Source: Alkalimarinus sediminis (GTDB taxonomy: Bacteria; Pseudomonadota; Gammaproteobacteria; Pseudomonadales; Oleiphilaceae). Taken from it: a stretch of DNA of 64,000 nt. A program made the translations under genes and the position numbers. Where the stretch lies: the NCBI RefSeq assembly GCF_026427595.1, contig NZ_CP101527.1:3281001-3345000 (forward strand). Direction: 5' to 3'. The notes beneath the pieces were generated by a model that saw only the letters and a program-made list of their open reading frames with translations, had not been told where the DNA came from and made no database searches. This document shows, one piece after another, positions 26,943-35,198 of this stretch; the stretch's first letter is position 1, and every line of letters begins with the position of its first letter.

Positions 26943-27938
26943 ATGGCGTTTGACAAACAAAAACAACGAATAGTATTTATTAGCTCATTCATTGACGAGT
27001 CAAAAGGATGGTTTAAACAAGTATGGAAGGAAGAGTTTTGTCGAGAAGTGGCAGCGCTCTTCCATAGCAATAGTGAAATTACCACTGAAGACTTGGAGAA
27101 CTGCGCCGAGAGACTGAGTAGAGGTGAACGGTCAGCAAAAAACACCTGGAAAGATTTTGTTGAGTTCTATAATAATTATAAAAGTAAATTCGAACGCTTT
27201 CTTATTAACCCCGAAATAGGTACAGAGCTACAGCACTACCCACTTATCGAACGCATTGGTAAAGGAAATGAGCCCTTACGTTATCGATTAGTAGGTGATA
27301 ATGATAAGGAAACTATTTCAGGTGAGCCTTTCTCAGCAGATCTAGTGCCTGACTCAATAGCTTCTAATACGGTATCGGCGCAAGCTACTGACAATACTGA
27401 TGTAATTTACCAGGTGTCAGAACTCGAAAGCCCACCTTACTGGTACTTTTGGATCAAACCGTTTTTCAATTCTAGATATAGAAGATTAGCGTTACTGTTT
27501 TTCTGTATTATTTTTATTGGCGTGGTGCCGATAGTTGTTGGCCTCGCTATATCTTCGTTGTTTCAACCTATTGGTTATACTCTTGCAGCATCCTTAGTTG
27601 CCGGTGCACTGATGTCATTTATTGTTTTCCCACTTAAAAAAACATATGACGTAATTGATAAGAAACTTTGTTTGCTGGATAGCATAAAGAGCAAAGTGCT
27701 TGTGTCACAACCCACCCCCAACCAAGATGCTTACACTGCTACAAGGGATGTTCTGGCCTTCCATATAGAAGCGAATTGCCCTGTGTGCATATCAAAGTAT
27801 GGCCTTAAAAATTCGATAACATTAGAAAAGAAGAGAGTTCAAGGAAGGAAAAGGGTGATTGGGATTTGTAATAACAACCCTGTAGAACACCGGTTTACTT
27901 TTGATAAGGATAACTTAACTGGGGTACGGCTATCATAG
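26943..27938 (+). CDS. Two-TM membrane protein with C-terminal Cys-rich segment, unknown
   Basis: The product is 331 residues from the ATG at 26943, which follows CTGGAAA. A soluble charged N-terminal part (about 1-170) is followed by two transmembrane segments (ALLFFCIIFIGVVPIVVGLA and YTLAASLVAGALMSFIVF), then a cytoplasmic tail with CPVCISKYG and later VIGICNNNP and a His, which could form a zinc ribbon. The opening KQRIVFISSFIDESKGWFKQVW resembles a helical DNA- or protein-binding region, but no family is recognised. It is divergent from the CoiA-like nuclease gene. Membrane-plus-nuclease pairs are a frequent design of defence modules; that reading is inference. Confidence 0.6.
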   Translation: MAFDKQKQRIVFISSFIDESKGWFKQVWKEEFCREVAALFHSNSEITTEDLENCAERLSRGERSAKNTWKDFVEFYNNYKSKFERFLINPEIGTELQHYPLIERIGKGNEPLRYRLVGDNDKETISGEPFSADLVPDSIASNTVSAQATDNTDVIYQVSELESPPYWYFWIKPFFNSRYRRLALLFFCIIFIGVVPIVVGLAISSLFQPIGYTLAASLVAGALMSFIVFPLKKTYDVIDKKLCLLDSIKSKVLVSQPTPNQDAYTATRDVLAFHIEANCPVCISKYGLKNSITLEKKRVQGRKRVIGICNNNPVEHRFTFDKDNLTGVRLS

Positions 27939-28331
27939 TGGTATTCACTTTTAAATTGAATGCAGAGCGCTCGTGTCATTGAAGTTGGTTTTAGGTGGTT
28001 TGTGAAGAGGGTGCTGCTTTACGGCTTATTGGTGGGTCAATTTTAAAAATACATACCTCATATATTGAAATACACTTTGAAGTTTAGTAACTGAAAATTG
28101 AACTGACAAGAATAGAGTCAAGTAATCCTCTTCCAAGAACTAATAATCAGTGGCTTTTATGCCTGGTAATTGCTATTCCCATGCATTAAAAAATATAAAA
28201 GCAGCTTCAACTTTTACTCCAAAACGGAAGTGCAAAGAGACCTGTTAGTAGAGAAAAGCTTGGCTTTTCTAGAGGTTACGAGTTACGTTAGTCACACCAC
28301 AGGATAAGTTGAATTAGGGAGATTTTTAAAA
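27939..28331. other. Non-coding spacer
   Basis: There are 393 bp of AT-rich DNA without a convincing gene, repeat or RNA. A GGGAG ribosome site lies near its right end for the next gene. Confidence 0.4.
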
Positions 28332-29360
28332 GTGCAGTTTGTTAGCCCAATAATTGAAGAACAGTGGGTGGTTGATGGGCAAGTCCATCAGACCAGACCT
28401 GAAATAGATGCGTTGTACATAACTCCTTTACTAAATAATGTGGGGCTAGTGTCGAAAAATACTCGTATACTTCATTCATTGGTTCTCGATAATAATATTC
28501 TTTCTGATTTGATTGAGAATCGCCGCCCCGAAAACACTCAGTACATTAAAAACATTCTGGTTTCAAAACCTATTGAACTAAACCCTGTTATTGCAATGAT
28601 TGAGCAGAGACAGAAGTACTCCAAAGCAACTGAAGCCCTACATGAATATGCCTGTTACCTTGAGAAAGAGTTTAGTTGGACTGCCGCAAAAGCAGGGCTT
28701 GGTGACTTTAATGCTGCGCTTGAAACAGCCAAGCATTCACTCATAAATAATATTGACTTATTATCTGGGTATATCGGGGCAATCATATATCTATACCATC
28801 AGAATGTAACCTCGGCGGAGAAGCTGGAATGGTTGTCTGGAATGGTACAACACTCTGATTTGCCATTTTTTCAGTTACAATTTTACTTTGCGGCACTGAT
28901 GTTTCTATCTAAAGATAAACCTGAGCTATTTTGTGAAAATGATTTAAAAAAAATCAAGAAAGATATGAAGCTGGCAAATTGCTATGAAAAACAAAAAAAA
29001 CAGGTGATGAATATATCTAATGACTTAGCGCTACCCGCAGTGTCTATTTTTCCAGCATCAACTACAGGCAACATGCTTACTTTTCCATACATTGCAACTA
29101 GAGATAGGCTCGTGCAGTTATTTCTCAGCGAAGTTACTTGTGGAATGGTACAAGAGGTTTCAAATGGCCGTGCAAATGGAGCATGGCACTTGAGAAAAGG
29201 TAGGCTAGTAAGTTCTAATTTAGGGGAAGTTGTCAGTAAATTCTTGCCACAAAGACTAAAAGAGTCGACTAAAGAACAAGTTCTCATAAGAAAACTAAAT
29301 CTGAGAGTCTTTTCAGAACTGTATATCCGAAAATGTGTGGAGCTAAGAGCATTTGACTAA
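28332..29360 (+). CDS. Hypothetical protein, possible PIN-like N-terminal domain
   Basis: This 342-residue product has a GTG start supported by TTAGGGAGA. The segment HSLVLDNNILSDLIENRRPE (about 47-66) resembles the first strand-helix of PIN-like ribonucleases, where the first acidic residue follows a hydrophobic strand (LDxNIL). Later acidic residues that could complete a metal site (for example GLGDFNAALETAKHSL at about 130) are present but the spacing is not diagnostic. It is the last gene of the island before the right attachment site, a typical position for cargo. PIN-like nuclease activity is a hypothesis only. Confidence 0.55.
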   Translation: MQFVSPIIEEQWVVDGQVHQTRPEIDALYITPLLNNVGLVSKNTRILHSLVLDNNILSDLIENRRPENTQYIKNILVSKPIELNPVIAMIEQRQKYSKATEALHEYACYLEKEFSWTAAKAGLGDFNAALETAKHSLINNIDLLSGYIGAIIYLYHQNVTSAEKLEWLSGMVQHSDLPFFQLQFYFAALMFLSKDKPELFCENDLKKIKKDMKLANCYEKQKKQVMNISNDLALPAVSIFPASTTGNMLTFPYIATRDRLVQLFLSEVTCGMVQEVSNGRANGAWHLRKGRLVSSNLGEVVSKFLPQRLKESTKEQVLIRKLNLRVFSELYIRKCVELRAFD

Positions 29361-29421
29361 TCTAGTCTAGATAGAGCTGTCCCGCAGCTGCTTCTTTTTT
29401 AGCAGCTTTGATAACTTTTGT

Positions 29422-29446
29422 TTTTAGTAACACTAAAAGTAACATT
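29422..29446. promoter_or_regulatory. Right-end GTAACA sites (arm-type) of the island
   Basis: TTTTAGTAACACT (29422-29434) and AGTAACAT (about 29438-29445) match the sites in front of the integrase (1516-1538). They lie 65-90 bp inside the right attachment site. Confidence 0.6.
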
Positions 29447-29509
29447 AATGAAATTAATAATCTTCATTTTTAATAGATACCATTTAAATATCAATAGGAT
29501 ACCAAAACC

Positions 29510-29536
29510 GGTTCGATCCCCGCCGTCTCCACCAAA
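29510..29536 (+). repeat. attR of island 1: ssrA 3'-end direct repeat, copy 2
   Basis: An exact 27-bp match to 1381-1407, with no tmRNA upstream. It marks the right boundary of a 28.1-kb element. Confidence 0.9.
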
Positions 29537-29541
29537 TACGA

Positions 29542-29571
29542 AACCCCAACTGTTATCAGTTGGGGTTTTTT
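29542..29571 (+). terminator. Terminator after ssrA-end copy 2
   Basis: An 11-bp perfect stem (29542-29552 with 29557-29567) and a TTAT loop lead into a T-run. It probably terminated ssrA before the 28-kb island inserted. Confidence 0.85.
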
Positions 29572-29843
29572 ATTGCCTGCAATCCGCGTTACAGCCCTTG
29601 TGTGGCAAGGGTTTACGGACTTCGCGCCATTTCTAATCACGGACTTTTCAAGGCCGATATTCTCTAAATAGCCGAATACTCACTGTGCCTCTCGCCATCC
29701 CTCAGGCCCCAAGTCCATGACTAGATAAAACACAACCCCTTAAAATCAATAGCTTAGCGACGGACTTGGAGAAAGGTTTGTTTGCAGCATTGGTAGACGT
29801 GGGTACAACCTACCGAAACAGCGAGTAAAAAATAATATGAAAA

Positions 29844-31274
29844 TCAAAGTCCGTGACTTCTCGCTAACGAATACAACTGCCGATACGTCCTTACCAATTC
29901 TGGACGATCTGCCAGCAATTCAAGAATCAGATCCATCAAGCCTTCGAGACTGAAATCAATGTCGAGTCGGTCGGCATGCACCGTAACTCTATCGATTAAC
30001 TGCGTGACCAGCCGCTTTTGGTGAACCGGAAACAATTCTTCTGACAGCCCTTCAAGATTTATTAATCGTTTCACAACCAGCGAAAGATCAAACTCAGGAC
30101 TTTCAATTAACGGCTTTGGTAAGTGTGCTAGAAGTTGTTCGGGCGTTGATAGCAACTGCCTCAAGCTCAACCAAACCTGATCATTCAAATTTGCTGCCTG
30201 CAATCGAGGTAGACCAGAAGCACCAGCACCCTCGGCGATTTCCTTTTGCGGAATATAGTAAGCGTACTTCCTACCTTTATAAGCCGATGACAACCACGGC
30301 GACATTGCTCGGCCATCTGAACCGAACATGACCCCTCTCAACATGAAAATTGAGCCCTCATCGGATGGTGCTCGAGTTTCGCCTCGACGACTACGTAGTT
30401 CCAAAAGCGCAGCAACTTTGCTCCACAGGTCACGATCTACAATCGACTCATGCGCGCCTTCTTGCCATGTATCTCCGTAAAAAACTTCGCCCAAATAGAC
30501 GCGATTCTTCAACAGGGTATAAATAGCATTGCGATTAAAAGCCTTACCCCCTTTAAGCTTTCCTGTACGAGTATGCCAACGTTTGGTCTTCATCTCTCGC
30601 ACATTCAAATCATTCAGAATCGCAGTGACAGATTCTTTGTTGGCGTAACGAGTAAAAACCTCCTGCACAATTTTTGCTTCCGCTTGATCAACCACCAAGC
30701 GATCATCCTTAACCACATAGCCCAATGGGCATGAGGTAACTTGCCAGCGACCAGATTCTAAAGTGACCGCTCACTTTTCCTTTACTCGCTGACCGACCAT
30801 CTCCCACTCAAACTCAGCAAAAGAAGTAATAATATTCGTCGCCAGCCGCCCCACATGATGAGACATGTCGATCTGCTGAGTTACAGAAACCACAGGCACA
30901 TCATGAGCGTTTAGTTCAGACATGATTTGTTGAAAGTCGGCCAGCCTCCTCGTTAGTCGGTCGAGCCGATGCACAACTACCACATCAATCAATCCAAACT
31001 TGATATCGCTTAGTAGAGCGCGAAAGCCCGCTCTCCGCATATGGCTGTCGGAATAACCTCTATCCTCATAAATCGTATCCACCAGCCGCCAACCCTTGCC
31101 AACTTGGGAACCGATAAATTCTGCGCAAGCCATAAATTGAGCACCGACGGAGTCGAAAGGATCACGGCTATCCTTCTCTACAGACGAGCGAGAATAAATG
31201 GCACAGTGTTTAATGGACAGCGACTCAGATACACAAATACAAACATTGACAATCTTTGTATTTGTGCCTAGCAT
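29844..31274 (-). pseudogene. Large serine recombinase interrupted by an in-frame TGA
   Basis: A resolvase/invertase-type gene of about 477 codons read from 31274. The N-terminal catalytic domain is complete, with the nucleophile in AIYSRSSVEK and Arg residues in VVVHRLDRLTRR. The TGA at 30773-30771 comes directly after QRVKEK; the same frame then continues through LGYVVKDDRLVVDQAEAKIV, the recombinase domain and a zinc-beta-ribbon-like part to a stop at 29844. The 15 codons after the stop (AVTLESGRWQVTSCP) do not look like the conserved linker, so a small local rearrangement is likely besides the stop. It was probably the site-specific recombinase of this second unit. Confidence 0.85.
31232..31266. 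promoter_or_regulatory. Operator-promoter between the recombinase and parDE
   Basis: CACAAATACAAA (31232-31243) and its exact inverse (31255-31266) flank a consensus -35 TTGACA (31246-31251); TAGCAT at 31269 can serve as -10. The site covers the start of the recombinase and precedes parD by 40 bp, so it fits ParD autoregulation or recombinase binding. Confidence 0.6.
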
Positions 31275-31307
31275 GATCTGTATAAATGTCTACCCTTGGA
31301 GGTCATC

Positions 31308-31565
31308 ATGCATGTTTCCCTGACTGCCGAGCTAGAGTCTCGAGTTAAGGCCAAAGTTGAAAGCGGCCTGTACAACAATGCCAGCGAAGTGATCCGCGAA
31401 GCATTGCGCTTTATGGACACACACGAAGATTGGATCCACGAAGTGAAATTGGCCCGCCTGCGCGAACAACTGAAAGCGGGTACTGACCAGTTAGATAAAG
31501 GAGAAGGCATTGCCATCGAATCAAAATCTGCCCTAGATTCACTGTTCGACGACATTAAAGCTTAA
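31308..31565 (+). CDS. parD: ParD-type antitoxin
   Basis: This 85-residue ribbon-helix-helix antitoxin of the CC2985/ParD type has an N-terminal DNA-binding strand-helix-helix (MHVSLTAELESRVKAKVESG, then NASEVIREALRFMD) and a C-terminal toxin-binding tail (LREQLKAGTDQLDKGEG). The ATG at 31308 follows GGAGG by 5 nt and is preferred over an in-frame TTG 12 nt earlier. The stop is 5 bp before parE. It should neutralise ParE and repress the operon through the inverted repeat upstream. Confidence 0.9.
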   Translation: MHVSLTAELESRVKAKVESGLYNNASEVIREALRFMDTHEDWIHEVKLARLREQLKAGTDQLDKGEGIAIESKSALDSLFDDIKA

Positions 31566-31570
31566 GCCGC

Positions 31571-31870
31571 ATGCCTGCACATCAACTTGTTATAGCTCCG
31601 GCCGCCAAAGCCGATCTTAAAGAAATCTACCTGTATGGGCTTCGGCAATGGGGGCAAGCCCAATCCGACAGTTACCTAGAAAATCTAAAAGACCATTTTT
31701 GGTCCCTTACTGAACAACCACTGATGGGCATTGAGCGCCCCGAACTCCTACCCGGCGCCAGAAGCCTACCCATCGAAAGCCATACCCTGTTTTACAGAGT
31801 CAGTACTAATACGGTAGAAATTATCCGTGTACTTCATGGACGCCAAGACCCGCTGCGACACTTAAAATAG
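31571..31870 (+). CDS. parE: ParE-type toxin
   Basis: This 99-residue RelE/ParE-fold protein has the family pattern: VIAPAAKADLKEIYLYGLRQWG, SYLENLKDHFWSLTEQPLMG, the RSLPIESHTLFYRV strand pair and the terminal EIIRVLHGRQDP. ParE toxins inhibit DNA gyrase. It is complete and immediately follows parD. The pair probably stabilises this accessory region. Confidence 0.9.
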   Translation: MPAHQLVIAPAAKADLKEIYLYGLRQWGQAQSDSYLENLKDHFWSLTEQPLMGIERPELLPGARSLPIESHTLFYRVSTNTVEIIRVLHGRQDPLRHLK

Positions 31871-32404
31871 CTCAAGAGGCTTCTCGTCTTGGCACCGGCT
31901 GAGCAACTCTCGAACGACTTTTCATATTGATAATTGCCACCAAATTAGTAACATAGACTGACACTTCTAGACACACCAAAACCACTTATTATCAAGAGGT
32001 TACCAGAGTCCAACTAGGACTCTGGTGTGTCAGACTATGTCCACAATACGTAAAATATTCGCACAAAATTCGCACATTCATACATTTGTGCGATATTCCC
32101 TGAATTTCAATGTCAATCAAAGACTTAGCCAAAGCGTAGAATTTCACGTACTTGCACTCATTTTTAGCCTGATAAGTTTATTTTTTATTAAAATAAAGAA
32201 GAGTGTCACTCGACTTCTTGCGCATCAAAAAATCAGAGTTTGTGACGCTGTAACCCTCTACCCGCTCTTTTCTCTATTTAAACCATGTTATTATTTAAGG
32301 CCAGAATGGAAGGTTGTTTTAACAGGATTTTAAGGTCTTGGTTCAGCCTTCATTCTTGTTAAATGGATGGAATTTTAATCTTCAACCTACTTGAGAGAAC
32401 CAAA
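31871..32404. other. Non-coding spacer with nested inverted repeats and ATTCGCAC repeats
   Basis: There are 534 bp without a supported gene. At 31952-32039 a 13-bp inverted repeat (one mismatch) encloses a perfect 10-bp hairpin (32002-32011 with 32017-32026). A TAGTAACAT copy lies at 31947, and ATTCGCAC occurs twice at about 32057-32075, a motif also found near the ssrA-end copies at 37.2 and 39.6 kb. This may be an old element junction. Confidence 0.5.
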
Positions 32405-33475
32405 ATGTTAAAAAGGATTTTATGTTCAATTCTCGTCACCATGTTGGTGGCATGTTCAGAGTCTAAGCCAGAATTTGAGACCTATGGCTTATTTGTACAA
32501 ACTACCAATGGCTATGAAGAAGTTAAACCCCTTAACCCTCGACAGCAAAACCTTAAAGGCCTAATTAAATCTGAGATTGATAAGGAAAAAGTAACTATTT
32601 ATGTACATGACCCGAAATTTGATGCTGACAAAGTGGTTATCGTGCAAATGGGCATGGACTTAAACAAAGGCACTAAAGTTGAGTTTTCGGTTACGCCTCT
32701 AGAAAAAGAAGATCTTTATGAGCTTGCATTAACCGTAAAGGATAGCTCGATGCCATTATTGATGCTCAAAAGTGGTGGAATATTTTCTGCGAAGGGCTAT
32801 ATTCTCGCAGTGGGCGACGTGGAAGCCGGTGCCGTTGACGCTATAAAAAATATGAAAGGCTCATCGTATAATAAACTTAAGAAAGTAAAAGAGTTTCTAA
32901 AAAGCTTTCCTGAAAACAAAGAACTGCAGCTAGTATTAAAAGAGTTGGAAGAAAAGGCCGCTGAAGAGCAAGTTGCAGCGAGAGAAAGACAGCAAAAGCA
33001 ATATGAAAAAATGGGCTATGAAGAAGCCAAGATGAGTGAGAAAAGATATCGCGAAAAAGGCAAGTGGATTGAGGCCTATCAATCGTTCTTAACACGTTAT
33101 CCAGCAAGTGATTATCAGGATGCAGCCAAACAGCGAATCGAAGCAATCCAAAAAGAAATTGACGATGCTAAAAAAGAGTATGAAGATCAGCTCTCAAAAT
33201 TCCAAAAGGTTGTCGACCAGTTTGTGAGTGCAATTAAAAATAAAAACCAGGAAGAGCTGAGCTCTGTGACAGTAAGCAAGAGCTCTGCTAGTCGCGCTTT
33301 AACATCGAGTAGACTTGTTAAAGCAAACTTAGCTGATATCGAAGTCGAAAAGTTTCATTATTCTAATAAGGAAACACGAAATTTTGCTTATGTTGCACTC
33401 AAAGGCGCAGACCTAAATAGAGTTGATATGAAACTTACAGAAGGTGAATGGTTGATATCCGGATATTCAATATAA
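32405..33475 (+). CDS. Lipoprotein with central coiled coil, unknown
   Basis: From the ATG at 32405 the 356-residue product begins with a lipoprotein signal (KRILCSILVTMLVACSESK, lipobox LVAC). A beta-rich N-terminal domain is followed by a Glu/Lys-rich coiled coil (about 160-210), a short segment resembling one TPR-like repeat (EKGKWIEAYQSFLTRYPASD), more coiled coil, and a C-terminal domain with SAIKNKNQEELSSVTVSKSS resembling DUF4878-like folds. It should be attached to a membrane on the periplasmic side. No function is assigned. A terminator follows at 33517-33552. Confidence 0.7.
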   Translation: MLKRILCSILVTMLVACSESKPEFETYGLFVQTTNGYEEVKPLNPRQQNLKGLIKSEIDKEKVTIYVHDPKFDADKVVIVQMGMDLNKGTKVEFSVTPLEKEDLYELALTVKDSSMPLLMLKSGGIFSAKGYILAVGDVEAGAVDAIKNMKGSSYNKLKKVKEFLKSFPENKELQLVLKELEEKAAEEQVAARERQQKQYEKMGYEEAKMSEKRYREKGKWIEAYQSFLTRYPASDYQDAAKQRIEAIQKEIDDAKKEYEDQLSKFQKVVDQFVSAIKNKNQEELSSVTVSKSSASRALTSSRLVKANLADIEVEKFHYSNKETRNFAYVALKGADLNRVDMKLTEGEWLISGYSI

Positions 33476-33516
33476 CTTAATTATTGAGACCATGTGAGTT
33501 TCGATTGCATAAAGTA

Positions 33517-33553
33517 AACACCGAGAGTACAAGAGTATCCTCGGTGTTTTTAA
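33517..33553 (+). terminator. Terminator after the coiled-coil lipoprotein gene
   Basis: AAACACCGAG (33517-33526) pairs with CTCGGTGTTT (33541-33550) and is followed by T residues. Confidence 0.8.
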
Positions 33554-33624
33554 GCAGATAATAACGACTAAACCACTCACTCCCCTCCCTATTCATAAAT
33601 ACAAAAAATCAAAAACAACAACTG

Positions 33625-33647
33625 TTTAGCAAATTGCTAAATATAAT
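33625..33647. promoter_or_regulatory. Palindrome and -10 box upstream of the LuxR-type gene
   Basis: TTTAGCAA-A-TTGCTAAA (33625-33641) is a perfect 8-bp inverted repeat overlapping a TATAAT at 33642-33647. It is suited to binding a dimeric repressor or activator of the gene at 33717. Confidence 0.5.
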
Positions 33648-33716
33648 TTTATTGACTAACAGCTAACAAATATAATGCCATCTCAGTAATGATTAACCAT
33701 TCACAACGGATGTGAA

Positions 33717-34436
33717 ATGAGTATTAATATATTTGAGTTCCAAGAGACACTCAAAAGTCTGTCACCAGACGAGTGTACTGAAGTCCTTTTTCAACACCTG
33801 AACAGCCTAGGCTTTTATAACTGCACTATTCTCGCACTACCAAGGTGCATTGGCTTGTCACTAACCGGCAACCTCTGGGGTCATACACAGTTCAATAGCT
33901 ATCTGAAAGACCTTTATCGAAGCTACCTCTGCTATCACGACCCAGTCTTAAAATATTTTAGAGATGGGAACAGGGATCCGTTTTTATGGGGAAGGTATGA
34001 TTTTAGGGGTAAAGACAGAGTTATGACCGATTTGTTTAAGTTTTGGGGCGCAACAAACGGCTTGGTAATCCCCTATTATTGCACTAACATCGTTGGTATT
34101 TTATGTACGTGCGCACCGGGGAGTGAGCAAGAGCATGAAGAGTTATTACTAAAACAAGGCTCAAATGTAGTGGCTCTGGGAAGTATGTATTATCAACACA
34201 TCGATATAAATGGCGCTGTCGATGAAATGTATCAAGAAAAAGGTCTTTCAGACAAAAATATTGCTTACCTAAAACTCAGAGGGGCAGGTCTCTTGGATAA
34301 GCAGGCCGCAGATCAACTCAAGGTATCCCTCGATGGCATTTCCTATTATAAGCGGCAGATAAAAGAGAAGCTCAAAATAAGAGATGTTAATGACGCCGCG
34401 ATCATTGGCGCATCTCAAGGATGGATAAAAATATAA
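33717..34436 (+). CDS. LuxR-family transcriptional regulator with autoinducer-binding-like domain
   Basis: This 239-residue protein has a LuxR solo layout: an N-terminal sensor domain (about 1-160, with WGHTQFNSYLKDLYRSYLCYHDPVLKYFRD as in acyl-homoserine lactone-binding domains) and a C-terminal LuxR helix-turn-helix (LSDKNIAYLKLRGAGLLDKQAADQLKVSLDGISYYKRQI, about 178-220). The HTH departs from consensus (GLLDKQAADQL for GxSxKEIAxxL), so its DNA specificity may be unusual. No luxI-type synthase is in the window. An 18-bp palindrome lies just after the gene, before a lipoprotein gene that may be its target. Confidence 0.75.
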   Translation: MSINIFEFQETLKSLSPDECTEVLFQHLNSLGFYNCTILALPRCIGLSLTGNLWGHTQFNSYLKDLYRSYLCYHDPVLKYFRDGNRDPFLWGRYDFRGKDRVMTDLFKFWGATNGLVIPYYCTNIVGILCTCAPGSEQEHEELLLKQGSNVVALGSMYYQHIDINGAVDEMYQEKGLSDKNIAYLKLRGAGLLDKQAADQLKVSLDGISYYKRQIKEKLKIRDVNDAAIIGASQGWIKI

Positions 34437-34449
34437 CGTAACTTCTACC

Positions 34450-34467
34450 ACTACAAGTTCTTGTAGT
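34450..34467. promoter_or_regulatory. 18-bp palindrome, candidate LuxR-type operator
   Basis: ACTACAAG-TT-CTTGTAGT is a perfect inverted repeat of the size of a lux box. It lies 14 bp after the regulator and 74 bp before the next gene. Confidence 0.5.
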
Positions 34468-34540
34468 CGACATTCCTTGCTTTATTTTTCAAACTGTTAG
34501 GGTTTAAGGACTCAACAATTGAAACAGCAAGGATGTCTAC

Positions 34541-35158
34541 ATGACCAAGTTACAATACGCTTATATTATACCTCTCACTCTTTCTCTTACAGCATGTGGC
34601 GGTGGAAGTTCGGAACCATCATCCTCAGGAGACGAGATAAACACAACAGACACTACAACACAGCAAGTAGATGAAACAAATAACGTTTCTAAACTTCTAT
34701 ATATTGAAGATAACAATCCGAACATTCACATAAACTCTATCGGCATAACAGATAATCTAGAAACAAAAAGTCTTGAAGGTTCCTCGTCTGAAAACCCCTT
34801 AGATGTTTACCCAGGAGACAATGGATTTACTTTCGAATGGTCAATCACATCGAATGTAGCTTTATTTTCAGACAACTTTTTCTTTCTAACTGAAAGTAGT
34901 TCTAATGCCAGCATATTTGCGTTGAATGCAAATCCAATCGCCGAAACATTAGAAGCGAGCGCTACATGCACATACAGCAACGCGCACTTAATGACCTGCC
35001 ACAAACCAGCAACCGTTGCTACCTATGCGGCAACATCAACAACAGATCTCACTGCCTTATTTTCAACGCTACCAGTGACTTTGGAGATTAAATCCGAGGT
35101 ATGTTCACTACTCCAAGGGTGCGATTTGGTCAGTATTGGTTACCTTCGTTTTAACTGA
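34541..35158 (+). CDS. Secreted lipoprotein, unknown
   Basis: This 205-residue protein opens with a lipoprotein signal (YIIPLTLSLTACGGGSSEPS, lipobox LTAC followed by Gly, which favours outer-membrane sorting) and a Ser/Thr-rich linker (to about 50). The rest is a beta-rich domain with four cysteines (for example in SATCTYSNAHLMTCHKPA and KSEVCSLLQGCDL) that could form two disulfides. It matches no family I recognise. It lies between the putative LuxR operator and another lipoprotein gene and may be regulated by the LuxR protein. Confidence 0.65.
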   Translation: MTKLQYAYIIPLTLSLTACGGGSSEPSSSGDEINTTDTTTQQVDETNNVSKLLYIEDNNPNIHINSIGITDNLETKSLEGSSSENPLDVYPGDNGFTFEWSITSNVALFSDNFFFLTESSSNASIFALNANPIAETLEASATCTYSNAHLMTCHKPATVATYAATSTTDLTALFSTLPVTLEIKSEVCSLLQGCDLVSIGYLRFN

Positions 35159-35198
35159 GTTTCTCAATCTATCTATAACTACACAATAGGAAAATAGC

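Noticed and set aside
31947-32039. Integron attC site next to a toxin-antitoxin cassette
   Set aside because: There is an imperfect palindrome, but the RYYYAAC/GTTRRRY core sites of attC are absent and no integron integrase is nearby.
32025-32333. 102-codon plus-strand frame
   Set aside because: Its start lies within the inverted repeat structure, it has no ribosome site, and its composition is not protein-like.
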